NCBI GenBank assembly: GCA_027923505.1
Contig: BROI01000021.1
Span: 605,209 to 669,208, forward strand
Length of the DNA stretch: 64,000 nucleotides
DNA from: Mayamaea pseudoterrestris
Taxonomy: Eukaryota > Bacillariophyta > Bacillariophyceae > Sellaphorales > Sellaphoraceae
Reading direction: 5' to 3'
Shown here: one piece after another, positions 22,253-32,053 of the stretch
Layout: each line of letters opens with the position of its first letter
How positions within the stretch are numbered: the first letter of the stretch is position 1
Notes under the pieces: model-generated
The model's input: only the letters and a program-made list of their open reading frames with translations
Databases searched by the model: none
Told to the model about the DNA's origin: nothing
Position numbers and translations under genes: made by a program

Positions 22253-25200
22253 TTACAGGCCCGATAGGTAACCGGCTGCGGCGACTGCCTTTGGCTTGGA
22301 GCCGAAGGGAGAGTAAGATTTTGGTGCCGTCTTGGACGAAGCATGGGAGCTTGTTGCTTGCGCGGCGGAATATGTGCTCTCATTTCCGATCGAGCTGCTG
22401 TTGGAAGCGGGGGTGCGTTTTGTTGGCGCCGAGACAGAGACACTGGATTTCATCGCTTCAGCAGTTTTTAATGCAGAGAGATACGATGATCCAGTTAAAG
22501 CAGCTTTTGGTTTGCCTCCCATGAATGGCGCATAACTGGCGCGCTTCAAATTAGATCCCGCGCCCAAATTTGACATGAAACTTGATCCAGGGATGGTGGA
22601 CACTAGCTTGGCGGGTGACGCAGTGAATGAAGTATCACTTGATGGCAAAGGAGAGGCATTCTTTAAGGCTGACAGGTATGAAGATCCATTGTCCACAGCC
22701 TTGGGCTTGACACCTTGGAACGGAGCATAGCTTGCCTTCTTGCCAGCACTTGCGCTTCCACCGAGGCTTGCCATGTAGTTGGCAGGGGCTGCAGAAGATG
22801 CGGCGGAGCCTTCAACCGGAGCAGGACTTGAGGCAGAGGATGGAGCAGCTCCAGTCAAATTTGACAAGTATCCAGTCTGCTGGGCGGCCTTGGGCTTGAC
22901 ACCTTGGAACGGAGCATAGCTTGCCTTCTTGCCAGCACTTGCGCTTCCGCCGAGGCTTGCCATGTAGTTGGCAGGGGCTGCAGAAGATGCGGCGGAGCCT
23001 TCAACTGGAGCATGACTTGAGGCGGAGGAAGATGGAGCAGCTCCAGCCAAATTGGACAAGTATCCAGTCTGCTGGGCGGCCTTAGGCTTGACACCTTGGA
23101 ACGGAGCATAGCTTGCCTTCTTGCCAGCACTTGCGCTTCCACCGAGGCTTGCCATGTAGTTGGCAGGGGCTGCGGAGCCTTCAACCGGAGCAGGACTTGA
23201 GGCAGAGGATGGAGCAGCTCCAGTCAAATTTGACAAGTATCCAGTCTGCTGGGCGGCCTTGGGCTTGACACCTTGGAACGGAGCATAGCTTGCCTTCTTG
23301 CCAGCACTTGCGCTTCCGCCAAGGCTTGCCATGTAGTTGGCAGGGGCTGCAGAAGATGCGGCGGAGCCTTCAACCGGAGCAGGACTTGAGGCAGAGGAAG
23401 AGGATGGAGCAGCTCCAGTCAAATTTGACAAGTATCCAGTCTGCTGGGCGGCCTTGGGCTTGACACCTTGGAACGGAGCATAGCTTGCCTTCTTGCCAGC
23501 ACTTGTGCTTCCACCAAGGCTTGCCATGTAGTTGACAGGGGCTGCAGGAGATGCGGAGCCTTCAACCGGAGAAGGACTTGAGGCAGAGGAGGAGGAGGAG
23601 GATGGAGCAGTTCCAGTCAAATTTGACAAGTATCCAGTCTGCTGGGCGGCCTTGGGCTTGACACCCTGGAACGGAGCATAGCTTGCCTTCTTGCCAGCAC
23701 TTGCGCTTCCACCAAGGCTTGCCATGTAGTTGGCAGGGGCTGCAGAAGATGCGGCGGAGCCTTCAACCGGAGCAGGACTTGAGGCAGAGGAAGAGGATGG
23801 AGCAGCTCCAGTCAAATTTGACAAGTATCCAGTCTGCTGGGCGGCCTTGGGCTTGACACCTTGGAACGGAGCATAGCTTGCCTTCTTGCCAGCACTAATG
23901 CTTCCACCAAGGCTTGCCATGTAGTTGGCAGGGGCTGCAGAAGATGCGGCAGAGCCTTCAACTGGAGCAGGACTTGAGGCAGAGGAAGAGGATGGAGCAG
24001 CTCCAGTCAAATTTGACAAGTATCCAGTCTGCTGGGCGGCCTTGGGCTTGACACCTTGGAACGGAGCATAGCTTGCCTTCTTGCCAGCACTTGCGCTTCC
24101 ACCAAGGCTTGCCATGTAGTTGGCAGGGGCTGCAGGAGATGCGGAGCCTTCAACCGGAGAAGGACTTGAGGCAGAGGAAGAGGATGGAGCAGCTCCAGTC
24201 AAATTTGACAAGTATCCAGTCTGCTGGGCGGCCTTGGGCTTGACACCTTGGAACGGAGCATAGCTTGCCTTCTTGCCAGCACTTGCGCTTCCACCAAGGC
24301 TTGCCATGTAGTTGGCAGGGGCTGCAGGAGATGCGGAGCCTTCAACCGGAGAAGGACTTGAGGCAGAAGAGGAGGAGGAAGAGGATGGAGCAGCTCCAGT
24401 CAAATTTGACAAGTATCCAGTCTGCTGGGCGGCCTTGGGCTTGACACCTTGGAACGGAGCATAGCTTGCCTTCTTGCCAGCACTTGCGCTTCCGCCGAGG
24501 CTTGCCATGTAGTTGGCAGGGGCTGCAGAAGATGCGGCGGAGCCTTCAACTGGAGCATGACTTGAGGCGGAGGAAGATGGAGCAGCTCCAGCCAAATTGG
24601 ACAAGTATCCAGTCTGCTGGGCAGCCTTGGGCTTGACACCTTGGAACGGAGCATAGCTTGCCTTCTTGCCGGCACTTGTATTTCCACCGAGACTTGCCAT
24701 GTAGTTGGCAGGGGCAGCTGAGGACGCCGACAAAGTTTCAGTTGACGGAGCTGGACTTGATGCGATGGGTGAAGCAGAACTCAAGCTAGCAAAATATCCG
24801 GACTCTTGTACGACCTTTGGCTTGGGGTTGAACCCAGAATAACTTGGCTTCTTCATGACACTCGAGCCTCCAAGTGACGACATGTAATTAGCTGGCGCAG
24901 ATGATGTCGAGGCGGAGGTTTTTTGGACTGGACTGGATTCCTTGGCCGCTGGTTTACTTGTAACTCCGTTTAAATGCGCAAAGTACCCACTAGTTTCGAC
25001 TGCTTTAGGCTTTGAGTTAAAGCCTGAATAGCTTGGTTTCTTCATAGCCGAGTTGCCTCCTAGTGATTTGAGGTATTCCGCTGGGGCAGCTGTCAATGCT
25101 GCTGCCGCGTGTGAAGTCGTCGAAGCAGCCGGAGCAACCGGAGTGTAGGAAGGCGCTGCTGGTGTAGCCTTGTTCAAGGCGGACAAGTAGGATGGTCCAT

Positions 25201-25697
25201 CCTCAACTACCTTGGGCTTGCCCTTGAAGGGTGCGAAGCGAGCCGGCTTGGTGTATCCTGACGAAGCTCCGAGTGCAGCCCTTCGTTAAAACGAACGTGA
25301 ATTATTATTGTGTAAGATGTTATTTCTGTGTGTGTCATTGATGCAAGTATTGCCATTCGGTCCGCCAAACTTACATATAGTCGGCCGATGATGGATTCGA
25401 TGCCTTGGATTCTGCCGACTCAAAAACTGTTGGCGCCGAAGGTGCGTATGTGATTCCTGGTTGCTGTTGATCTCCAAGCACTGGCTGCGTCTTTAGTACT
25501 CCATTGTCGAGATTGCTCAGGTAGTTCCCGAGTCCAGCATCGACAGCTTGTGGCTTGGACCCTCCTGACGGTGCGTACGATGCTGGGCGAGGAGCCGACT
25601 GAGCGCCGCTGAGAGAGCTGAGGTAGGAGCTGAATCCAGCCGAAGCTCGTCCAGCTTCGAAGGCGAGAAAGATAAGGGCGCCGTGAGAGATCTTCAT
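22253..25697 (-). CDS. Secreted or plastid-routed repeat protein with about eleven near-identical 65-residue units
   Basis: Exon 1 (25697-25375) and exon 2 (25280-22253), with a GTAAG donor and AACGAAG acceptor, give 1116 residues. A signal peptide ends GRASA and is followed by GFSSYLSSLSG. The rest is built from units with a fixed pattern: NYMASLGGSASAGKKASYAP, then FQGVKPKAAQQTGYLSNL, then a Ser/Pro/Ala linker of variable length. Ten full units plus one terminal variant are almost identical; about six diverged units flank them at both ends. Each unit is basic (four Lys), with spaced Tyr/Phe and no Cys or Trp. No enzyme domain is visible. I do not recognise the family; disordered and multivalent is inference. 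It is transcribed divergently from a second YLSSL-containing gene. Confidence 0.85.
22700..24720. repeat. Coding minisatellite, about 195-bp unit, eleven copies
   Basis: On the plus strand CTTGGAACGGAGCATAGC recurs every 180-200 bp from about 22713 to about 24639. Spacing varies by multiples of three through AGG/AGA codon slippage in the Ser linker (for example GAGGAGGAGGAGGA near 23588). Near identity at third codon positions points to recent expansion or gene-conversion homogenisation. Confidence 0.92.
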
Positions 25698-26251
25698 GGT
25701 CCTCTTGTATGTTGCTGTAGATAAAAATCCGTCGCGAGGTGATGGAACGAAACGAAAATGTGTGATGCCGATTTCGACGCTTGATGTGCGGTGTCTTCCG
25801 CCCACCGCGCTTTCATTGGCGGCAGGCCAAACGCACGTCACTCTTGTTCACGTTCGTCAATCACCGTCATGCAAGTCATTTCTGGTGCACGTCAGAGATA
25901 CTTCTATACCGATCTGGAGTAAGCCATCACGGGCTGTACAGTGCTATGATCGCCAATTCAATAGCCTCCTCACGAGACGAAGGGCCAAAATTGGGATCGC
26001 GGAGGGAGCAAACCCTTGGTCTATATCATGAAAACTCGGAGATGACTCGGATGCGTGGCCATAGATGAGGTACGTACTTCGATGTCACCAACAGCCCACA
26101 GAGCTGGCCAATGGCCACCTCGAGCGAGGCTGACGCATGCGTCATCGAGGAGCCTCCCACCAGCCTCCCCCCACAGACACACAAATCGAAAACGAGCCAT
26201 CAACCAATTCGTCTCATTAACCAATCCACCCGATTTACCAACAACTACAAC
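25698..26251. promoter_or_regulatory. Divergent promoter between two secreted YLSSL-type genes
   Basis: 554 bp separating the start codons of the repeat protein and of the two-repeat plastid-type protein. An AGGTACGTACTT string lies at about 26068. No supported coding frame. Confidence 0.4.
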
Positions 26252-27434
26252 ATGAAGATCACCGGTGCTTTCCTCCTCCTCGCCTCTGGCGCCACTGCCT
26301 TCCAGCCTCTTGCAAGCAAGGGTAACAGCCGCGTCTCTCCCGTCTTTTCCTACCTGTCCAGCTTGGGCCAGGTTTCTCCCCTTGGCAGCACTCCGCAGAA
26401 CAACGACATTGCCACCCGAGGAAGCGACGTTAGCATCACCAAGAATGATTTCTTTGCTAGACGCGCTGATGAAGACCGCACGGTACGTTCAGTGACTTTT
26501 TGATGGACAAATGTCTTGTTCTTTGATGGATTTGTCGATGCGAGAAACCGCCGAGTTTTTCAACGAACACATGACTCATTTCTTCCCATTGATCTTACAG
26601 AGACGCTTGGAGGATCGCCTCAACCAACTCGAACGCGAGAACATTCAGGGCCCCAAGATTCGTTCTGGAGGCAAACCAGCTCCAGGTCGCTACATGGCAA
26701 GTGATCTCAACCCCGCCGCCATCATCTCCGACCGATCGGCCAATGTCAAAGTCCAAGGAGGTTCGCTCAAGACATGGTCGTATGCTAGTCCCATGGTCGA
26801 GCGCATTCACGTTGTTCTCAAGACGGAGGGCCGACCGCTTGACGCTGATGTTGCCTTGTGGCAGGGACCAGACAACACCCCGCACAAGATGCGCATTTAT
26901 GTGGAGGACGGCGCCGAGCGCCCATTCAGTGCAGTCATCGAGACACCAAGAGGGCCCAATACTGTTTCTATCCGAAACACTGGCCAGCTCGAATTTCCCC
27001 TGAACGCTCATGTCTTGGCTGAAGTCGACGGATCCAACAGCGACTTACCAGCTGCTAAGTCCAACGACCTCAAGACGGAAGCCATGACTATTCAGGGAGG
27101 AGCTCTTCGAACATACCCATTCGATCCAACTGTCGACAGCGTCGCTGTCCTCTTAAAAACTGACGGACGTCCACTTAATGCACGCATTGAGTTGCTCCAG
27201 GGTCCTAATAACAACAAGCAAGTCGTCGAGATCTACACCGAAGATGGGCTTGACCGCCCCTTCTTCATGATCATTGAGACACCAGGAAGCGGAAATGTTG
27301 TTCGCGTCGTTAACTCTGCAACTGTCGAGTTCCCCTTGACGGCTTGGGTTGAAGCACACAAGATTGGAACCTCATCGTCTCCACTGGAGCCAGTCATTGG
27401 CGGCGATGATGATGGCTTCATCCGCCAGTGGTAA
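26252..27434 (+). CDS. Plastid-targeted protein with two homologous about 90-residue domains
   Basis: Exon 1 (26252-26482) and exon 2 (26601-27434), with a GTACGT donor and CTTACAG acceptor at phase 0, give 354 residues. The pre-sequence MKITGAFLLLASGATA is followed by Phe17 (ATA|FQPL), an ASAFAP-type signal with a hydroxylated, basic transit segment. After a coiled stretch (RRLEDRLNQLEREN), two internally homologous domains occupy about 126-217 and 239-328. Each has QGGxLxTxxx, LKTxGRPLxAxxxLxQGPxN, an EDGxxRPF motif and a terminal EFPLxAxV. The fold is probably all-beta. I recall similar uncharacterised sequences in diatoms but no function. SYLSSLG near residue 35 is shared with the divergent neighbour. 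Confidence 0.85.
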
Positions 27435-27852
27435 ACATTGTTATAATTGCGCATGACGAGGACGCAACAAATGGTCGACCAGGACATGACCACTGCATAT
27501 GTCATTGCGGGACTTTTCGATCTCTCGCGTGTACTGTGTGTATGGAGTATGAATATATATACGTGTAACGGCAAATTAGTAAACAAGACATTTTGATCTT
27601 TATCATTCTATATCAGATTAGATGCTGCATAGTACAAAATTTCGTCCTTTTTAGTTGTCATGTATGTAGTATCGACTGACATTGAAGAAGTATCAAAGCT
27701 AAACGTCAACTCAGAACCTCTAGAAGGTCGGAGCGGTTTTCGATGATAACCATCGAATCCTTGGAAGTGCAGCCCGGACGAAAGCGCAATCGAATGTTTC
27801 TCGCAGCCGCAATTCCAAGAAGTTTGATATTCATCTCCAAAGCATCACCATC
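27435..27852. other. Intergenic, 3' UTR and NDK promoter
   Basis: 418 bp between two plus-strand genes. The AT-rich stretch at 27540-27700 fits a 3' UTR and polyadenylation region. Nothing else recognised. Confidence 0.4.
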
Positions 27853-28549
27853 ATGGAGCGCACTTGTAAGTGAAGTGGTTTGACGAAGAGGTGCTAGACG
27901 ATGCTGCATGCAAAAGCTCTCACACATTGGTTTGATTCGTTCGAAGACATTATGATCAAGCCCGATGGCGTCCAACGTGCCCTTGTTGGCGAAATCATTA
28001 AGCGATTTGAAGCCAAAGGATTTAAACTTGTTGCCATGAAATTGACATCGCCAGGAAAAGAACACTTGGAAAAGCATTACGAAGACTTGAAGGACAAGAA
28101 GTTCTTTCCTGGCTTGATCGAATACATGACTAGCGGACCTGTTGTCGCCATGGTTTGGTAAGTTTACGACGAATGCATGCATCGCTTTACCGTGCCGTAA
28201 TAATCGCCTTACTCAATGACTCCCTATTGTTACAACAGGGAGGGACGCAATGTCGTTGCTGAAGGCCGAAAAATGCTGGGCGCAACCATGCCTTCGGAAT
28301 CGGCGATGGGAACAATTCGTGGAGATTTCTGGTAAGTCGTATTTTCCGTATTTTCATAATTTGTGCGTTGGCTAGACTGTACTCAGAATATTGCCTGTCA
28401 TCGTCCTTCGCTGCAGCATTGAAGTCGGTCGCAATATTTGCCATGGATCTGACGCCGTCGATTCGGCCAACAAGGAAATCACCCTTTGGTTTCCTGAGGG
28501 CGTTTCCGAGTGGAATTCGTGTGCGTCAAGCTGGGTTTACGAAGAGTAA
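27853..28549 (+). CDS. Nucleoside diphosphate kinase, with 13-nt first coding exon
   Basis: Four exons, 27853-27865, 27947-28157, 28239-28331 and 28417-28549, give 149 residues, the normal NDK length. The first exon holds only ATGGAGCGCACTT; joined to exon 2 it yields [15 protein letters not shown], the conserved NDK start. GTAAGT donors and AG acceptors are used throughout. Catalytic His115 lies in [26 protein letters not shown] and GDFCIEVGRN are also typical. The enzyme transfers the gamma-phosphate among nucleotides through phosphohistidine. No targeting sequence is seen, so it is probably cytosolic. Confidence 0.95.
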
Positions 28550-29545
28550 GCGAGATTGAATTGCACGTAAGATTACAATTGTGTTATGGATAACGGTTTA
28601 AGCTACACATTGTATATGTTACCACAAATCCCCGCCTCTTTCGGCGGGTTTGGAGAGTCAGTCTGCTCGTAGTGCTGACTTGGACACCGTCTCAAACAGC
28701 TCAAGTAGGCCTGACCCCAAACATAACCCTTCTCTCACCTTGCTTGCTCGCCTTCCGTGCTACTTGTATGAGCGCTGTTTTTGGTAAGATCGGTTATAGG
28801 CAGCCACCCTAAACTCATGTATATGAAAACAAACCAGGCGCAATCGATCCAAGTACGTACTACTACTGGATAGTGCACCGGTAGGAGACTGTAGAAGTAA
28901 TTATACTTTGAGCGTACGTCGTATGTTTGATATTACATGCGAGTACAATAAGAAAGGGACTTGGAGAAGACAGAAGGCAGGTACTTGTCCAGGCTATGGA
29001 ATGCATTTCAGCCATGCTTTGGTGCAAGAATGAGAGCAATGACAAGCTATGGCCATGGAGGTTCGAAATCTTCCGCGCCTATAAACATCGTCTTTTTGGT
29101 GGCGACAGGCAGATTGTTAGCTAACCATCGAATCGGAGTACTGTACCAGTGGTTCGGTGATGATGTTTGACTCATCACAACATTGTTTCTCCGACAATGT
29201 TCTTCCACGACTTCGCAATGAGCCAGCCATGCCTGGAATGACGTCAAGTACTATCTCGGCCATAGTTTACCGAGATTCGCCGACTAGAAACAGTCTTGTC
29301 TACTCGTAATTCTCCTGTTTGGCAGCCAATAGAATCACTTTACATTTGGAAGTACGTATGCCGATCGCGTGCCTGTTAAGTATTACTTGAAGCACTAGTA
29401 AGCAGGTCGTGGACGAATCGTGAAAGTGTATGAAGTGTGTCACTGCGGGTCGACTCATAAACTAAAAAGCTGGCAGGTTTAAACCACAGCGAAGCCACCA
29501 TTTCGATACGCACTTCAAACCTACTGAGCACTCGAAGCACCAGCT
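28550..29545. other. About 1 kb intergenic region with two small inverted repeats
   Basis: Contains CCCGCC-TCTTTC-GGCGGG at about 28632-28649, an 18-nt hairpin just downstream of NDK, and AACATTGT/ACAATGTT (29179-29186 and 29194-29201). Also contains GTACGTAC (28855) and GTACTGTACC (about 29138). No supported gene. Confidence 0.5.
28632..28649. other. Short GC-rich inverted repeat
   Basis: Six perfect base pairs with a six-base loop, about 85 bp past the NDK stop codon, so probably within its 3' UTR. Not the histone stem-loop consensus. Role unknown. Confidence 0.45.
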
Positions 29546-30698
29546 ATGATGGCTTACAACCGACCGGCTCATGATGATCCTTTTTATACTAGAAGACAAT
29601 TCAACGATCAAGCCCAACAGCAGCAACAACAAGGATTGCGATTACCGCCTGGTTTGCCTTCATCCTTGCCGTTGCACCAAACTCCACACATCGGGCAAGT
29701 TCCCCAGCAGCAGCACCCGCAGCCGATGAATGCAGCTAGTCTCGCTGCCGCAGCTGCTGGAGCAGCTTCTCCCGGCTCTCTAGAATCTCGCTTGATGATG
29801 CGACGTCTCATGATTCGACGTGCGGCCCAGCAAGCCCAAGATATGCAGAGTCTTCATAATGCGCTTATGGCTGAGGCGAACGCAAAAGCTATGCAGCAGC
29901 AACTTCATCAGCAGCAGCAGCAGCAGCACAACTCATTTATGCGCCAGGGTCCGGCATACATGGATCCGTATCAACATTCTCCGGTTCCTGGCCTCGACCT
30001 TCTTCGGTCGGTTTCGCAGTACGCTCAGCAGCAGAACCAGCAGCGCACACAGCTCGGTCTGCCATCCATTGGACAGTTGGATCATGCAAGCTTTCTTTCT
30101 CCGTCACCAAATCAACCTCCGGCGCGACTTGCGGCAGTTGACTTTTCAATGTTGCCGCGCGCGCCATTTTCGCGCGACGTTTCCGTCACCATGCAGAAGG
30201 ACCCCATGTCGCCGTCGAACAATACTATTTACAGTCCTTCACCTGCGGCGGATGCTCCTAGGAATACAATCAAGTTGTTCGTCGATGACATACAAGAGTG
30301 GGACGTTTTATGTGGGCGAGGCGGGCGGTCAAACCGTAAGTTAATAGTCAACAGTCAACATGAATGTGGGCACGTGTTGCAAAAAAGTGTTGCCTCCGTC
30401 AATATGCTCACATCTACCGTGATTGGCAACAGACCACTCTGGTAACAAGCGATATCGCCATGTCGTATCGGAGATGAAGGCATCGTACCGCACCACGGAA
30501 GCCAAGGCTCGCAAGACGGATTTGTCGAGAGCCATTGTCGAGCATGTGTGCCAGTACGGCGGACGCTTTTTGAAAAAAGACTCCACCACCAACCGGTACT
30601 ACGTCTTAACCAAGGCGGAGGCGAGGAAGAAGACAAGCCAAGCGCTTCGTGAGACGAAAGAACTTAAATGGACTGGAAATAACAGTAACGATGGGTAA
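29546..30698 (+). CDS. DUF6824-domain protein with Gln-rich N-terminus
   Basis: Exon 1 (29546-30335) and exon 2 (30433-30698), with GTAAGT...CAACAG borders, give 351 residues. The first about 230 residues are Gln/Pro/Ala rich, with Gln runs encoded by CAG/CAA, and resemble transcription-factor activation regions. The C-terminal domain starts at DVLCGRGGRSNHHSGNKRYR (the splice falls inside this motif) and goes on through the SRAIVEHV and GGRFLKKD segments to YYVLTKAEARKKTSQALRE. This matches DUF6824, a domain expanded in diatoms and thought to be nuclear. Molecular function is not established. Splicing restores the NHH-GNKxYR signature exactly, so the exon model is secure. Confidence 0.9.
29607..29930 (+). 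repeat. CAG/CAA tracts coding polyglutamine
   Basis: Two tracts (about 29607-29630 and about 29899-29928) within exon 1 of the DUF6824 gene; the second contains six successive CAG codons. Prone to length variation. Confidence 0.8.
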
Positions 30699-30819
30699 AT
30701 GTTGGGTAGGGCCAACCGATTAGTGCGCAGACGACGACGCGTTAAGAAGGCCATGTCATGCATAATTCAAGTCAGTGAGTTTATGCCTAAAACTTTTCAA
30801 TGTAACCTCATAATGCGAA

Positions 30820-31902
30820 TTACAACCGACGAACGCGCACGGCGACAACTTTGCCATCCTGCAGACTGTAGTTGTACATGTTCGACAGTGGACCTGAATC
30901 GTTCACTTGGCTGGTGAATGCTAGACGGCCGTGAACGTCTCTCGTTGGCCCGGCCACGAGCGGAAAAACATCAACAATATGATCCGCTAGCTCTGACAAT
31001 GAGTTTTCAAAGAATGATGTTGTCATCGACGTGGACTGCTGAACCAAGCCACCCGCACCAAAAGGCTTGATCAAATCAGATGCATCCATATTTGAATCAC
31101 AGCCGCAACGCATGTATAACCCAGTCGACGAAGTAATCGCACGACACTGCAGCGATAACAGAAAACGGTACGCTAAATCATTGCCAACAATAGATGCAAG
31201 GGTCGAGACATCATCCACAACGATCCAAGAACTTCCACCGATATTAGCACGCATCCATTGAAGTACATCATGATAAAGACCATTCAAAAATTGCTCAAGA
31301 GAATAAGCGACATCATCAGTTGGCTTTAACTCGTCTGTCTCGTCCAAAAAGTGATTGCCAAGTTCGACCGTCAGACTACGAATGCGCAAAGACTCATCGT
31401 CATCGTTACCCAGAACGCCATGGGCAGCATCACCCATATTGTGTGGTTTCTCCTCCCATCCTAGTTTTTTGAACGATCGCACCACCAATGATTCCGTCAC
31501 AGGCCCGCCTTGAAGCCACAAAACCTTTTCGTTGGCACGCAACGCTTGAAGTGCGAGATGATATCCGACAAATCGTCCGTCGCTTTCCACTGTATCGCAC
31601 ACTACAACAGTCGAAGGATTGTTAATAGTCCATGGGACTATGTCGATCAAGGCAGGGGAGACTGCTGATGCAACCATGTTAGATATCGTCGACCGCAGCA
31701 CTGATGGGCAGCCAAATTGTTCGTCGCCGGGTGGAAAGTAACCGATACCGGTACGACCTTCTTTATGCCGTTGCGACACCAAGGTTGAACAATATTTAAC
31801 CCGATCCCTTGCTGCGGGAATGAAACGATCCCTCGGGCGAATCAAAACGATCAACAATCTCCGGTGCGTCAACCGTTGCAGGCTGCTACTGTACCGGTAC
31901 AT
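30820..31902 (-). CDS. ELP6: Elongator complex protein 6
   Basis: A single exon; 360 residues from the ATG at 31902, or 285 from the ATG at 31677, which is closer to the usual Elp6 length (about 266). It has a RecA-like fold without Walker motifs. VESDGRFVGYHLALQALRAN corresponds to the first strand-helix, SWIVVDDVSTLASIVG to the central strand, and VDVFPLVAGPTRDVHGRLAF to the diagnostic C-terminal segment, ending NYSLQDGKVVAVRV. Elp4-5-6 form a hexameric ring binding tRNA within Elongator, needed for wobble uridine modification. A GTACCGGTAC palindrome overlaps the upstream start codon region. Start remains uncertain. Confidence 0.85.
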   Translation of the reverse strand: MYRYSSSLQRLTHRRLLIVLIRPRDRFIPAARDRVKYCSTLVSQRHKEGRTGIGYFPPGDEQFGCPSVLRSTISNMVASAVSPALIDIVPWTINNPSTVVVCDTVESDGRFVGYHLALQALRANEKVLWLQGGPVTESLVVRSFKKLGWEEKPHNMGDAAHGVLGNDDDESLRIRSLTVELGNHFLDETDELKPTDDVAYSLEQFLNGLYHDVLQWMRANIGGSSWIVVDDVSTLASIVGNDLAYRFLLSLQCRAITSSTGLYMRCGCDSNMDASDLIKPFGAGGLVQQSTSMTTSFFENSLSELADHIVDVFPLVAGPTRDVHGRLAFTSQVNDSGPLSNMYNYSLQDGKVVAVRVRRL

Positions 31903-32053
31903 ACTTGACCATTGCACCTCTGCATGCGTCGACCCAAGGCTCGAGATCTTTGCTTGAAAGAGTTCGAACACGACTCCAGGCCTCGTTGCGATTGTCTCTT
32001 GAGCTCACACTTTGCCCTGCACTACGGTAGACAAAAGCGTTCCAACTGCAACA
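31903..32053. promoter_or_regulatory. Divergent promoter, ELP6 / TPR-like gene
   Basis: 150 bp between start codons (376 bp if ELP6 starts at 31677). The GTACCGGTAC palindrome at 31891-31900 adjoins it. Confidence 0.35.

Noticed and set aside
22855-24687. Shorter minus-strand frames within the repeat array (22855-23184, 24400-24687)
   Set aside because: They are the +1 reading of the same minisatellite and contain no initiation context or signal; the long frame explains the array.
27706-28182. 158-codon minus-strand frame
   Set aside because: It is antisense to NDK exons 1-2, which are securely identified.
29044-29090. GGTTCGAA string resembling a tRNA T-loop
   Set aside because: No acceptor stem, D-arm or anticodon arm can be formed around it.
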